Below are positions 1 to 13,729 of a stretch of 64,000 nt of DNA, one piece after another. The stretch is taken from positions 3,807,041 to 3,871,040 of the forward strand of contig OZ025278.1 in the NCBI GenBank assembly GCA_964019165.1. The letters are read 5' to 3'. The position numbers and the translations under genes were made by a program. How positions within the stretch are numbered: the first letter of the stretch is position 1; each line of letters opens with the position of its first letter. The notes under the pieces are model-generated. The model ran no database searches. It was not told the DNA's origin and saw only the letters and a list, made by a program, of their open reading frames with translations. The stretch comes from Mastigias papua (Eukaryota > Cnidaria > Scyphozoa > Rhizostomeae > Mastigiidae).

Positions 1-79
1 TATGTATGTATGTATGTATGTATGTATGTATGTATGTATGTATGTATGTATGTATGTATGTATGTATGTATGTATGTAT
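1..79. repeat. (TATG)n microsatellite
   Basis: About 19 near-perfect TATG units start at the window edge. Confidence 0.95.
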
Positions 80-597
80 TGTAAACTTTGCAAGGTCATT
101 TGTTCAAATAAAAATGTGCATTTCTTCAATTAATCAAATGAACAAGGCAAAGGTATCCAACATAAAACAAGTGTACTTCACACAGTCTAAGCATAAATAT
201 TAATCTTGTATGTTCCATAAAATGCACCTGAATTGCAGGAGAAATTGTAAACTTCAAGCAAGCTTTTGATAAAGCTTGAATCAATATTCACGGTATAGAT
301 TTTTAAATAACATCATGATTGACGTCATCAATTGGAATGTGCTCAAGGTGCGGATATGATACCAGGTGAATAAATATCAACCTAGTTGAAAACTGCTTTA
401 AAAACCATCCAAATTTAGAGGGCAATTATCACCAGAATTAGCAATTTACTGAGTGGCTAAGACGATTAATATCGACTGATCACAAACGACTTTCCCTCTA
501 ATCGACAACTGCCTATGGTCATGTTCAAAATTAACTATGGAGAATTCTCATATGTTCTTTCATATAGAAAGATTCTGTTTTGCAAAAAACATAGCCA
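80..597. other. no gene seen; left of the last visible YTHDF exon
   Basis: AT-rich sequence without splice-bounded open frames. The expected YTHDF C-terminal exon (basic K/E/R/G-rich tail) was looked for on the minus strand and not found. Confidence 0.5.
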
Positions 598-768
598 CAA
601 AATCTTTGAGACCTCTAACCAGGTCAGTTTTCTCCTAAGCTAGCTGACCAATCAGCATGCAAAACGGGCTTAAATGTAGCTGTGGATCGCAAGTGTGGTG
701 AGAATCCTCCATGATGATTGGTCAATTAGGTTGGCAGAAAATAGATCTCATCAGACTTTTAAACATTT
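598..768. mobile_element. hairpin MITE family A, copy 1
   Basis: An imperfect inverted repeat pairs the left arm (AGGTCAGTTTTCTCCTAAGC) with the right arm (reverse complement CTATTTTCTGCCAACCTAAT). Both arms share TGACCAATCA-x-CATG. It belongs to the same family as 10491-10652 and lies just below the last visible YTHDF exon. Confidence 0.6.
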
Positions 769-810
769 CGCTGCAACGCTTTTTGATAATAAATGCTCAA
801 ATCTACTCAC

Positions 811-2325
811 CCTGACTTTTGCATCTTCTATTTGACGTTGCTCATAATGAGTAAAGTCATCAAAAATTGATGTCTGTGCAGCAAATGACTGCATGCGTTT
901 AAAGACTAGCTTGCCTTTATCAAGCGGGACTTCTTGTGTATCCCTGGAATTAGTAATTGGCTTATTTTCATTGTTCTCCAAGCGAATACTCCTTAGTTCA
1001 CTGTTAGGTACATCCTTCACATAAATCCACCTCACAACAAAACGACCCTTCCATTTATCTTGTACCCAGACACCTGTCTCAATATGAATGTCCACTGGTG
1101 ACATCATCTGGGCAATTCCACAGAAATGCCCGCTCCCATTCACACTATAAAGTAGGTAAATCGGCGCGTTGCCATTTTTTGACTGTTCCTTGAAAGCTTC
1201 GTTTAATCTTCGATTACCATGCTCTGTACTTGTCCAAATGCTATACTTAATCGAACGAAATATGTCATCTTCACTGTAGCTTTTGATAATAAAGAATCTT
1301 GCGTTCTTAAAATCCAAATTGGGGTCCTTCGGATTGAAATTATTTTTGGCCCATAATTTACGAAGCAAGTCTGAGCAATCCTTTGGCATACCAGAATATG
1401 ACTCGGGAGCAATTTCTGACTGTCCATTTGAGCTATTATTTTGGCGGTTCCATCTACCGTTGTTACTTTGTTGCTGCTTTCCCCCGCCATTTTTACCAGG
1501 GTTGCCATTTTGATTGTGGTAGTTGGGTCTTGAAGATGCGGGTATCTGAACCGGTCCCTTCTGCGACTTTGAGGCATGGGTCTTTGGCTTAGCAGGTTGG
1601 CCAGCAACTGCTGCCCAAGATGCAGGCTTTCCTGGAGCGTTAGACGAGCCTGACTGAGCGACAGCAGCCGCGGCGGCAGATCCTTTACCTGGCTTGCCAG
1701 AAGCTGGCCCAGCATTACTAACCGAGGGGTCATTAGAGTCTTTTCCATCTCCCTGATTGGCAGAAGATACAGTTAAATGAGATAGAGCTTTTTCAACAGC
1801 TTCAGAGTCCTGCATTTCCCCATTTTCAAACCCTGGCATATCCCCCTGTTCCACTTTGGCCTTCTCATGCTCGGGGGGTGGTGGTGGTTTATACAAATCC
1901 TGGTGTAACTGTCCATTGGGGTTTTCTGCTGTGCCCCAAGTTAAATTCAGATCTGTATTTCCAGTAGGGAAGAAAAATGAGCTGGGATTGTTGAAGTAGG
2001 ACCAGCCAGTACTGCTAACGTACGGAGCAGTATAAGTGCTGGCAAATCCAGAGTTTGATGGATTAAATAAGTGATCTGGGGTCACAAACTGGCTCTCTGA
2101 CGCCCCACCTGGGGCAAGTCCTCCAAAATTATAATTAGTAACACTATGGTCAAATCCTTGTGGCTGTGAACTTGTACCTGTTGACCAGGCTGGTTGCTGT
2201 CCAAAGCTTTGATAAGGAATCTGGTAAGCTGGCGCATTGTTTGTGTTTGGGTAATACCCTGAAACATACGCCTCCGGCATAGTTGGAGTTCTTACATCAG
2301 GCTGAGGTGGTATCTGGTTTTGGCT
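811..2325 (-). CDS. YTHDF: YTHDF m6A reader, large YTH-domain exon
   Basis: This exon encodes most of a cytoplasmic YTHDF-type protein, which binds N6-methyladenosine in mRNA and influences mRNA decay and translation. Translation continues 505 codons from an acceptor (TTTTTAG) at 2326-2328 to a donor (AGG|GTGAGT) after 811. Counting from the internal Met at 2280, residues 1-300 are P/Q/N/G-rich low complexity and include the family signature [10 protein letters not shown]. The YTH domain covers about residues 329-480 ([37 protein letters not shown]). The three cage tryptophans expected for m6A binding are present at residues 349, 405 and 410 ([18 protein letters not shown]). An open frame runs on to 751, but it crosses the donor, so its last 19 residues are probably intronic. 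The final coding exon is not visible and should lie beyond position 1. The frame begins at phase 0 with SQNQIPPQ. Confidence 0.93.
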
Positions 2326-2365
2326 CTAAAAAGAAAACCACGGATAGATTGAACAATAAGCAAGG

Positions 2366-2509
2366 AAACAATATGGATGACAGATGATAAACAATATGGA
2401 TGACAGATGATAAACAATATGGATGACAGATGATAAACAATATGGATGACAGATGATAAACAATATGGATGACAGATGCTAAACAATATGGATGGCAAAC
2501 AATATGGGT
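2366..2509. repeat. 23-bp minisatellite in YTHDF intron
   Basis: About six copies of a 23-bp unit (AAACAATATGGATGACAGAT plus GAT), the last ones degenerate. They sit 40 bp upstream of the YTH exon acceptor, where the branch point would be expected. Confidence 0.88.
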
Positions 2510-2609
2510 GAGTAGCGATAAACTTCAGGATAAGTAGAAAGGCGCTAAACTTCAGGCGCTCTATGACCCTACACCAACCTAGCTCTGTGGAGTATACTTG
2601 CGACAAATA

Positions 2610-2625
2610 CCTGGGGGGGGGGGGG
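2610..2625. repeat. poly(G) tract
   Basis: An uninterrupted run of about 13 G on the plus strand (C in the YTHDF transcript). Confidence 0.85.
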
Positions 2626-2898
2626 GAATACTTAAAAAAAACTGACTCTGTGTTTGCCTGCATTGCACTAATGCTCTTCTCGTTAAATTTGTGATATCTT
2701 GAAAAGAAATTGGGAACCATCATCCCCTATCTCTAGCTTCTGTCAGAGCTCCTGCCTAAGAACCCTATTACATTCATAACGTGAGCTTGACAATTGCAAG
2801 TACTGTAAGTCTTTGTGGTAGATATTTTCATAACGTGAGCTTTGTGATTAACTTATATATTCAAAATTTTGCGAAATACTACTTCCCTTCATTCAATA

Positions 2899-3142
2899 CA
2901 CCACTTTCACCGACCGCGCACTAGAGGACTGGGCCGAGATTTGGGGTGAAAGAAATTTTTTCTTGTAGACAAAATACCTATGAATACGGCTTGTTGATTG
3001 TGACTATCGTAGGATATTTCGCGTGTCTCTCGTCCTTTTCATTTGTTATCTGCTATTATTTGCTAATATGTGATCTGGCTGCCTTGGGAAGAGTGTTTTC
3101 TCAAAACTTTTACGAGTACTTTAGGCTCACAGCTCACAGAAA
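2899..3142 (+). repeat. left long terminal inverted repeat of the ISL2EU element
   Basis: About 244 bp, matching the reverse complement of 5261-5502 almost base for base, from CACCACTTTCAC at the tip to CTCACAGCTCACAGAA inside. Long TIRs are unusual against the tens of bases in most cut-and-paste families. Confidence 0.88.
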
Positions 3143-3181
3143 TAGATAAGCTGCGTTGGGTAATAGGCCTAATCGAGCAAC

Positions 3182-3294
3182 ATGGATTTGGCAACGATAT
3201 CTACAAAGAAAGTTGATGAATTGAAGGACTTCTTATATCTTCGGGGATTGAAAATTAGTGGAAAGAAGGAAGAATACAACAGCTGAGGAAGTCC
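3182..3294 (+). pseudogene. ISL2EU ORF2 remnant, SAP-like N-terminus
   Basis: The ATG opens MDLATISTKKVDELKDFLYL and RGLKISGKKEE before a frame break and stop at about 3283. The DELK-x-FL-x-LRGLK-x-SGKK pattern matches SAP-type DNA-binding helices that begin the second protein of ISL2EU-like transposons (in intact relatives linked to a YqaJ-type nuclease, from family knowledge). The rest is missing. Confidence 0.6.
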
Positions 3295-3849
3295 AAGCAG
3301 ATATTGCTAGACATTGTGAAAAAACTGTATGTGGATGGCAGCCATATGATTCCAGAGCCGTGCAAATTGGATCAGGGTAGGGTTAGATACTGGCCAGTTA
3401 CACTGTACATGGGCAGGTTTAAGTCCTAGTTTTCATCCTAATGAACTTGCCAGTAATGACCATAGCTATTTTCTTGACAAGTTGGAATTTGATAGAGAGC
3501 ACTGGCTATAGTTGGAAAGGAATTCAGAAGAATTTTACATTAGTCCATTATGTTCCTTCAGTATTTTCATAAATTTGGAAATCAGACACTCAGCAAAGAA
3601 GTGTATGTAAATGTATATAACCATTTTAATCATATAACATTTCTAAAGCATACTATACTAAGCTATACTACACTATGCAATATTATACTGTACTATGCTA
3701 TATTATACTATACTTCACTATCATATACTATTCCATAATATGTTAAACTATTTATCACTTGGCTTCCTGAGCTTTAATAAGTATAAAGCCTGTTTCATCT
3801 TTTGCACTTAACATCTAATTTGTGAATAGTATAACTTCTTTTAGTTAGT

Positions 3850-5035
3850 TCTTTCTCAACTTTTAATTAATGGTACTTGACTATTGCATATTGCTACACA
3901 GCTTCATAATGCCTTCTACTAATGGTAATGCATTTTTAACTATCTTGAATTCTTTTATTCTATTAATGGCAAGTTCAACATGAATTCTGAAATTAGCAAC
4001 ACCTTTTGTCTTTTCACATTCTGCTGCCAGCATTTGAGACTCTACTCTAGCCCTGGCGACATATTCATAGAGTAATAATTATAAAATCAAAATAAGACTA
4101 TGATGTAGCCATTTGGGGACATTACAATCAGAAATCTACCTGTGTTGTGATTCTTATAATCTGACCAAGTTCATTCTTTAAAAACCTTTATCTTTCAATA
4201 CAAAATCTCAATGCAGTCTATTATGCATCTTGTTTTTGGGCTAAACTTTTTGGGTGCAGAAGGTAAATTTGATTGAATTAGGCCCCTTGGAAGCCAGAAA
4301 ATGAGAGCATTCCCATTTAAGCTTGCCAACATTTTGATCCATGTGGTAAATGTCTTTGAGCATACACAAGAGGAAAAACAAAATCTATCTGCTAAATCCT
4401 CATTGAAAATGCCAAGTCTAATCCACATAAGAACCATTAGAAACTGATCTCTATGGGTCACTCTATGTTGTCTCCTAGAGAACTTACTTTTTGATGGTGA
4501 CTGAGTTTGCTTTCCTCTCCAATATATTATTGTTGGCAGGCTAGGCTATATATATTAAATATTAAGTTAAATATAGTCACAGCTTGCAAGCCAGTGTAAA
4601 ATTGCATTTTAGCATCAGGTTTTCTATGCACCCATTAAAATGGGTTTCTTGCAGATTTTTCTTTTAAAAGTGTATGTGATACTTTATCAACTTGGCTTAA
4701 AATGTTCCGCTCTAAGTATTTCAATTTCACTCTGCAAAGCAGCACTTTGTGCTCCCATATTTGGACAGTTTACACAGGATGACTCCTCAGCAAGATAACA
4801 TCCATGGAGATACTTGAATTCAGTTCTTCTACAGTCTCAGTTGCTGGAAGCTCAGGTTGACATACCAAAACTTTTCTTTGCTTTTTCACTCCAGCTATGT
4901 ATCTTAAATTCCAAGTTGGATCTGAGTTTTCAACAGTTAGTGGTCCATCAACAAAATGCTCTGAACAAACTATATCACTCTCACCTGGGGTCCAAGGTGT
5001 ATTCTTTCCAGATACCCTTCTCATTTTACAAATCC
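3850..5035 (-). pseudogene. THAP/DDE_Tnp_4 transposase remnant
   Basis: Reading down the minus strand: THAP C-terminal half at 4770-5024 (W-T-P, VCSEHFVDG, NLRY), a stop-riddled linker, then THRDQFLMVLMWIRLGIFNE and DLADRFCFS with TTWIKML and KTRCIIDCIEIL at 4195-4461, which holds the first catalytic Asp. An internal deletion follows. The segment near 3915-4060 reads ARVESQMLAAECEK and FRIHVELAINRIKEF, which carries the last catalytic Glu of the family. Confidence 0.75.
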
Positions 5036-5260
5036 AGACTTTCCCGTTTATGAGTTGAGAAGTTTATTATCGGAGTGATGCAGCGTGGAAGGTCTTGGAC
5101 AAGGGCTATTTCTGAGAAAGATCTTTATACTCACTAAAGTCCTTCTTCTTCCACTATTTCAATCTGTAGTTGCTATTTCGGCAACCAACTACAACACAGT
5201 TTCCATTGACCATTACGATACGACTGGGTAGGCTTAGGCCACTACAGTGTAAGATACTAC

Positions 5261-5502
5261 TTCTGTGAGCTGTGAGCCTAAATTACTCGTAAAAGTTTTG
5301 AGAAAACACTCTTCCCAAGGTAGCCAGATCACATATCAACAAATAATAGCAGATAACAAATGAAAACGATGAGAGACACGTGAAATATCCAACGATATTG
5401 ACAATCAACAAGCCGTATTCATAAGTATTTGTATACAACCAAAAATTTCTTTCACCCCAAATCTCGGCCCAGTCCTCTAGTGCGCGGTCCGTGAAAGTGG
5501 TG
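5261..5502 (-). repeat. right long terminal inverted repeat of the ISL2EU element
   Basis: The partner of 2899-3142, with only scattered substitutions (for example CGACC against GGTCC-side changes near the tip), showing the insertion is old but recognisable. Confidence 0.88.
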
Positions 5503-5825
5503 TATTAAAAGTAGGCAAATATGTGGAAAAAGTTAAGCTATTACCGCAATATTTGAATTGTAACTATATCCTTTTGCTTCCACCTTTCTTCCAGCCCCTA
5601 TTGAAATAAACAACATCCACTGAAAGAAATGCTTATAATTGTATGCATGTCGTTATGTATGCATGTATGTGTGTATGTGGCAGTATATGATGTCTATACT
5701 GACAAAACAGCGCTCAATGCCTAAGTAGAGGAACAGTAAAGTATGGAGGTCTGCCTGATCGGCGCCTACGCACAAAACTCGGAATAGCAGAAAAAAGTGT
5801 TATCATTAAGTTGCACATCTCCTAC

Positions 5826-5999
<174 letters not shown>

Positions 6000-6856
6000 T
6001 ATATACATACTTGTGTATGTAGGTATGTTTGTATGTATATGTATAAACAGAAAAGAGTATTCAACACCACAGTCTGCTGCAGGGATGTGGCGTAATTTGA
6101 AGGTAAGGTCTGGGAACAAAAGACGGGAGTTTAGGTCTTATTAGGCCTCGTCAGTGTAAGACTGCAGTGGAGCTGTGGAATACAAGAGCTTTTGTTGCTT
6201 TCGTACATGCAGCCAATCTTGGAAGACAAATTATCTAGAGCCAAGCTTTCAAAGGATAAGTACCGATAGGATCATATCGTTAGGTAGAAAGAAGTAAGAA
6301 CAGGTCATTTTGGGCAAAATGTAGAAGATACCGTCAATGTAACCTGAGTCTAAGAGTAATAAATCCAATATACAAGTGCTAAGAAAACATCATAAATTGA
6401 CATGGTGCAGCAGGTGGTAGTTTCTTGTATTCCACCTGGCTGTAATTAGTTGTGCTATCCTATCTTCACCGTGTACTGCACCGTTCTCTGAAGTGTTCTC
6501 GATTTCCTCTTTATGACCACACTACTACTTCACATAGAATTCTATACAAAAGCAATATTAGTTTGTCTTGTTGTTGTGAACATATTTCTTTGTTGGTTAC
6601 AAGTAGGCCACTTGCAAGGTAAGCCCTATTGTAAAACAATGCTAATAAGGGGTAGTTAAGCAGGTTCATTATCATCGAAACTATAACACTGACGAACATT
6701 CATGACAAGCTGTGTCCAATTGAAAAGCAGCATACTTTGACTTGTATTCTACGAAAATAGTATGCATGCAGTACTATATACTACATACAAATTACAATTT
6801 TACCAATTCTACTCTACTGTAGCAATGTATTCCTTCATATATCACCATCAAAACAA
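6000..6856. other. YTHDF intron, nothing recognised
   Basis: Unique-looking AT-rich intron sequence between the (AT)n tract and the LINE fragment. Confidence 0.5.
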
Positions 6857-7380
6857 GCCCTTCTTGAGAACATTCAAAGTCGAGCAATAAGAGTCGTCAA
6901 TGGAAGTAAACACAGTGTTCAGTTGGAAAATCTTAACAGCAAAAGAAATAAGGCGTGTGCTCTAGAAGTCTTCAAATGCTTAAACAACATATCACCACAT
7001 GCTTATAAAAATTATTTTGTGAGAACCAACACTGCAAGTCCACTCGTAGCAATACAAAAAACATCTCTCTACCAAACATCAGATCTGAAGCAGGGAGGAA
7101 GTCTTTTGCATTCAAAGGGGCACAAATTTTCAACAAACTCCCAGATGAAATGAAGACCGAAAAATCAATATTGAAATTTAAGACCTTATGCAAAAATTTT
7201 GACTTTCACTTCTAATATTAAGAAACTATTTCTCCACTTAATTGTAATTTGCCTGTTTTCCTTTTCTTTTTAATTTATTTTTAAGTTTTACAGGTCCTTG
7301 GGTGATAAAAGCATCTTACTGCTGAATAAGTTTTCAACCTGTGTAAATATGATTGTATTATTATTATTATTAATATTACA
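6857..7380 (+). mobile_element. 5'-truncated non-LTR retrotransposon, RT C-terminus
   Basis: The frame QALLENIQSRAIRVVNGS continues through ACALEVFKCLNNISPHAYKN. After a frameshift near 7080 it resumes as RSEAGRKSFAFKGAQIFN and LPDEMKTEKSILKFK to a stop at 7215. This is the post-RT C-terminus common to CR1/L2/jockey-like LINEs. It ends in (TTA)n near 7360. Confidence 0.75.
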
Positions 7381-7427
7381 CAAACATACAAACATATATG
7401 CACAAATACACGTATACACAAGTGCTT

Positions 7428-7862
7428 AGGGTTCATACACATCCTGCTTAATGCTTTTTCCTGATTGTTCCTGACTTTTTCTTGAAAATGAAGATATTTT
7501 TCTTGACTACATATCAGAAGTACACAATAGATTTCCTGATCAACAGGTGCTCCAAGTGTCGCGACTGACTCGTCTTTAAAGCCAAGTAATTGAACACATT
7601 TTAAAAATTGCGTAAGAAAAGGAAGCTATCTTCTCGTCAACCACCTTCTCTAACCGGAACAAAAAATGTAAGAAACTTGAAAAAACCAAAAGTTCTTTGC
7701 AATCATCATTTGTTGTCTATAAGACGCCAAAGAACTCATAATAACAATTCCTTTCTCCCGACTCTCTTTAAATTTCAATAAAATCTCCTGGCTTTTCCTG
7801 ACTTTTCCTAACTATCCTTAAAACACAGCTTTTACCTGATTTTGTCTCATTGTATGAACCCT
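7428..7862. mobile_element. MITE with AGGGTTCATACA ends
   Basis: The termini AGGGTTCATACA and TGTATGAACCCT form an inverted repeat of about 12 bp, like hAT-type non-autonomous elements. The interior repeats TTCCTGACTTTT in direct orientation near both ends. No clean target duplication is visible. Confidence 0.45.
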
Positions 7863-10490
7863 GGTTTTTTACTCTATTTCTAACATAAAATGCTGCAAAG
7901 ACAGATGTGATTTGATACAAACACTACTTGTTACACTTCTTAGAAGAATACACCAGTACGACAGGCCTCCACCAGTATTTTGGAGGGCAGAACATACAGA
8001 ACAAATCTTTGTGCATGAGATGGGTTCATGGCAAACAGCAAAGGCCATATGGGGTGCCAATAACACACAGGAGCAAATGCTAAAGTGGTTTACCACCAAA
8101 GGGTCCTTCCCTTTAGGTCAAGGAATAACTATCAACAAAAATATGGCGATAAACATGGAGTGAACATTTGGACTGGAAGACATTTCCTGGCATAATGTTT
8201 ATATAGCAACTGTAAAGTAACAGTTCAACACTATAGTGCATATGGTCAACATGCATTACTAGCATTTTCCACTTCACAGTGTAATTGAAACAACACACAA
8301 GGAAGGAAAATGGCTGTGCATAACTAGATGTCATTGTCCTCCAGAGTGTGCATGATCAAATGACATTGTTCCTAAGAGTAAAAATTTCAAGCCATAATAG
8401 AGCAGCCCTATCTAAAATAAACTAAAATACCCATCATCTATTAAATGAATACTAAGGACATAAACAAGGCCATTCACTATAAATTTTTAGCCTACCCTTG
8501 AGTACCAAATAAATGGGGTGTGGGTGGAGGTGGGAGTAATGGGGAGGCGGGGTGGAAAATGCTCTGAGAAATAATAATTGGGGGGGGGGGGTGGAACAAA
8601 TGAAGGGGTTGGAAAATAGAGCACATGGATATTGAGAAGAAAAGCTTAGGAAGACTGAATAATCATGAATTGCCAACAAAAAGCAAGGTAAAGGAAACTA
8701 AAGTTGTAGTACAAGCAATTATTCAATAAATTTCTGGTTGGTCTCTAAGCAAATGAAAATAGTACCTAGGAAATATTGCAATTTCACTGAAAAAATCTGC
8801 AACAGTAATAAATGGGGGGTTGGACTAAGTGCAGAGGGGCTGGAACAAGTGCACTGGGGGGGTTGGAAAAAGCAAACTGATACACTAATATCAATTGCCA
8901 CTTCCCCTTTCAACCCCAATGTGAACAGTATCCAGAGTGGTCTCTCTCTGTGCACACAGGTGAGACATCACCAATCACCAATAAACATCACTCTTAAATT
9001 TGATATCATTCAAAAAATGATTGGAAATATAAATACAGGCTCAAATGAAAAAGAGGTGGCAATATGAATTGGTATAATTTCATGTGATCTTCAATAGGTC
9101 ATGGGATCTGTATGTTTTAGTTACTTGCTTTCACAAACAAATTATATACCTGATAGGAACTTGTCCTCATATCTATAAAAGCAAATACTTCCAACAGTAT
9201 GGCAAAAACAACTATCAAATGCATGATGTAAAAGGGCCTGATTGCCCCCATGTTAGCCCTGGAATACAATATGCAGAAAACCTAAGCATTTGTCAATAGT
9301 AGTTACTCAAGTGCATCCATATGGATGTTTGTAGATGTGTTTATAAATTTGTTTTGTTACATGTTGTTCATGTTAATGGCTGTGGAGTTCTGATGGCATC
9401 TTGCACTCTTTGGAATCATACTTGTAGTGCAGTCAAGTAGATTCTATGTAGTATAGAAAGTAAGTAGCTTGTATTTGTAAAATTCTAAATTGAACAGAAA
9501 AAATAACACCTATCATCAAAGCAGTAGTTAATCATTTCAGTCATTCAGTTTTGGTGTTAATGCTCAAAATCAACATGATCATGTCCTTAGTAAAACTCCA
9601 TTCTGCTCTACAAAAAGCTTGTAGAGACAAAGTAGCCCTGTCTGTAAGGTAGCAAATAAGACAATTATCACTTCACATTTTCACACAACTTTGCTGGTAA
9701 GTTTCAGGGGAGGGCCCAGTAATTAGCCATAGTTTCTGGAATGGACGAAAAATAGCTGCATGTATATTCAAAGCCTATTTGTTCTGTGGTTACTGTAAAT
9801 GAATTTAAAAGATGCAGCTTTGCATAATGCTGGGGGGGGGCTGCAAGTCCACTGACAGGACACTAAAAGGCTGTAGTGAGTCAAAAGGTTGATGAACATG
9901 TTGGTAAGTGCTATCTATGGAGGATACCCATCCTGATCCTTGTGATGGGGTGGTCAGTTCTTTTCCTCAGTACCTTTACATTGTTCTCACAATGTGCCCT
10001 GTTTGCTGTTGGGTGCTTGAGCCATTGGCCTGCAACAACCATTTTACTCTTTTGGTTTTAAGAAAAGAGGGGCAAAATTTTTAAAAATTTGTAAAGGTGG
10101 GGGGTGGAATAAATAGGGGGCTGGTGCTTGAATTTTCTGAAAATAATGTCTCAGAATGAATGAAATGAAAATAGAATCAATATAATGCACATATCAGCCA
10201 TAGAACTCCTAGCATACTTAAAATATTGCCTCAAATAAGCCCATGAAACATGGCTCAGTCTATATCATCTTCACTGTCATTCATGCAGTAGTTCTCAAAC
10301 TTAATAAGTGGGGGTTCTAATAAGCTTCAGGGGGTTGGAAAAATTAACAAACACACCCCTGCACGTTTTTAGAGACCAAAGAGTAGTGACTAGTGCTAGG
10401 CTACAAGGCTGCATATTCAATGGCCTATAAGGTAGGGTGAGGTTATGAGAGCTCATCTGCATAATTAAATAGCTGATAAAAGTGTAGCCA
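7863..10490. other. YTHDF intron with G-rich repeat debris
   Basis: Apart from the degenerate G-run repeats I see no gene. The open frame at 7912-8163 has no recognisable domain or splice context. Confidence 0.5.
8500..8880. repeat. G-rich degenerate repeat region
   Basis: G runs of 4-10 followed by TTGGAA or TGGAA(C/T)AA recur (8517-8600, 8813-8875), and again at 9831, 10098-10120, 10310-10345 and 61260-61440. They look like decayed copies of one repeat with potential for G-quadruplexes. Confidence 0.5.
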
Positions 10491-10652
10491 CCAAATGTTT
10501 GAGAACCTGTCAGGTCTATTTTCTCCTAACCTAATTGACCAATCATCATGTAGGATTCTGATCACACATGCTACGGCTAGGCCCATTTTCCAAGATGACT
10601 GGCCAATTAGTATGGGAGAACAGAGATCTGACAGGGTTCCCAAACATTTGGC
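10491..10652. mobile_element. hairpin MITE family A, copy 2
   Basis: This 162-bp inverted repeat is bounded by CCAAATGTTTGAGAACC and its partner CCAAATGTTTGGGAACC. The arms carry CTGTCAG, TTCTCC and CTAATTGACCAATCATC. The inverted similarity may extend further out (AAT-x-GC-x-G), so the true ends are uncertain. Confidence 0.65.
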
Positions 10653-12698
<2,046 letters not shown>

Positions 12699-12709
12699 AA
12701 TTAAAACTT

Positions 12710-12781
12710 GCCACCACCGGGAATCGAACCACGGATCTCTTGCTTTCCGGGCAAGCGTCTTAACCACTAGACCACAGTGGC
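12710..12781 (-). tRNA. tRNA-like sequence (probable pseudo-tRNA or tRNA-derived repeat)
   Basis: 72 nt fold into a cloverleaf. The acceptor stem GCCACTG pairs with TGGTGGC (two wobbles), the D stem GTCT/AGAC has loop AGTGGTTA, the anticodon stem CTTGC/GCAAG has loop CCGGAAA, and the T loop is TTCGATT. Both internal promoter boxes look intact (A box around TGGTCTAGTGG, B box GGTTCGATTCC). Against a working tRNA: C instead of U at position 33, two T-stem mismatches, and a GGA (Ser) anticodon without the long variable arm of tRNA-Ser. Confidence 0.6.
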
Positions 12782-12852
12782 TTGTTTTAACTCTCCTGGT
12801 TTTTAGCACCTTTAGGTTACTTTCGGCTTTCGCCTTTTTCAAGCAGCTCTAC

Positions 12853-12937
12853 ATATGAACTCAGTAGCTTGCGAGTAACCAGGATTTCTCCTTTTTCAGT
12901 GCAGACAGAAACATTATTATTCTCAGAAAAATCAGGA

Positions 12938-12940
<3 letters not shown>
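12853..12940. repeat. 88-bp direct repeat, copy 2
   Basis: A perfect copy of 12611-12698, offset by 242 bp. The right end abuts a second (AT)n tract. Confidence 0.92.

Positions 12941-13010
<70 letters not shown>
12941..13010. repeat. (AT)n microsatellite
   Basis: 70 bp of alternating TA directly after the second 88-bp repeat. Confidence 0.95.
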
Positions 13011-13012
<2 letters not shown>

Positions 13013-13246
13013 TATGGTGGTATTGCAGTTAATATCAGATTTAACAGCACAAGTACATTTCAAAACTAAAACACGAGGAAAGTGATAAGTTCTTTGAAAA
13101 TCAAAATAAATAGTCTACTGCCTGTTTACATGAAATCTTATTGCTCTCAACATGGTTTTACAACAAACTAAGACAACCATCAGCCTCATAAGTCTGACTT
13201 TAGAGAAGACCTGAGGATAATGATAGTGTGGAAAACAGGCTGCTCT

Positions 13247-13418
13247 GAGTTTGCACTGAAAGAAATCAAGGTTGACATGGAAGAAGTTAAGTTTGCCACG
13301 AAAGAACGTGAGTTTGCCTTCTAGTCTGCTGTGAGAGAAAGTGAGATTAGCTTGAGAGAAGATGGGTTTGCCATGAAAGAAGGAGAGTTTGCCATGAAAG
13401 AAGGAGAGTTTGCTTTGA
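13247..13418 (+). repeat. degenerate 21-bp (7-residue) repeat
   Basis: The plus strand encodes repeated EFA-x-KE-x heptads (EFALKEIKVDMEEVKFATKE, later GFAMKEGEFAMKEGEFA) with one in-frame stop. The two 21-bp units near 13370-13410 are perfect. It may be a pseudogene of a repetitive charged protein; no gene is supported. Confidence 0.6.
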
Positions 13419-13712
13419 CTCTTGCGGAACAATTTATAGCACCGTGGGATTTAACAGAATATCAATGGCTGCAAATGTTTAAGCCTACAGAGGGTTCTTC
13501 AATGGAATCAGACTAACAGAATGTGGTCCTTACACAACACTACTACTACCACTCCTCCCATTATCACTGCCATAAAATATTGATCCACCATTTTGCAATG
13601 AAATATCTGCTGGCATGATGTTTCTACAAAACTTACAAGGGTGCTCTTCTCATCAAAATTTTTTTTGGCTACATCCCGTGCACTATGAAGGGCCTTTCAT
13701 ATATAAAATGTA

Positions 13713-13729
13713 GTACTATACCACTGGGC
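13713..13729. repeat. SINE target-site duplication, left
   Basis: GTACTATACCACTGGGC, identical to 13995-14011. Confidence 0.9.

Larger units (their letters stand above)
2899..5502. mobile_element. ISL2EU-type DNA transposon, decayed
   Basis: This is a 2604-bp element with inverted repeats of about 243 bp (2899-3142 and 5261-5502), ending CACCACTTTCAC. TA lies directly outside both ends (2897-2898, 5503-5504), a candidate 2-bp target duplication. Minus strand: remnants of a THAP-plus-DDE_Tnp_4 transposase. Plus strand: the start of a SAP-like protein. Both frames are broken and the middle of the transposase is deleted, so it cannot move on its own. It sits in the YTHDF intron. Confidence 0.85.

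Noticed and set aside
751..810. Extra C-terminal residues after the YTH exon
   Set aside because: The frame passes a consensus GTGAGT donor; these codons are most likely intronic.
12710..12781. Functional tRNA-Ser(GGA)
   Set aside because: It lacks the long variable arm, has C33 and two T-stem mismatches, and sits in a repeated unit.
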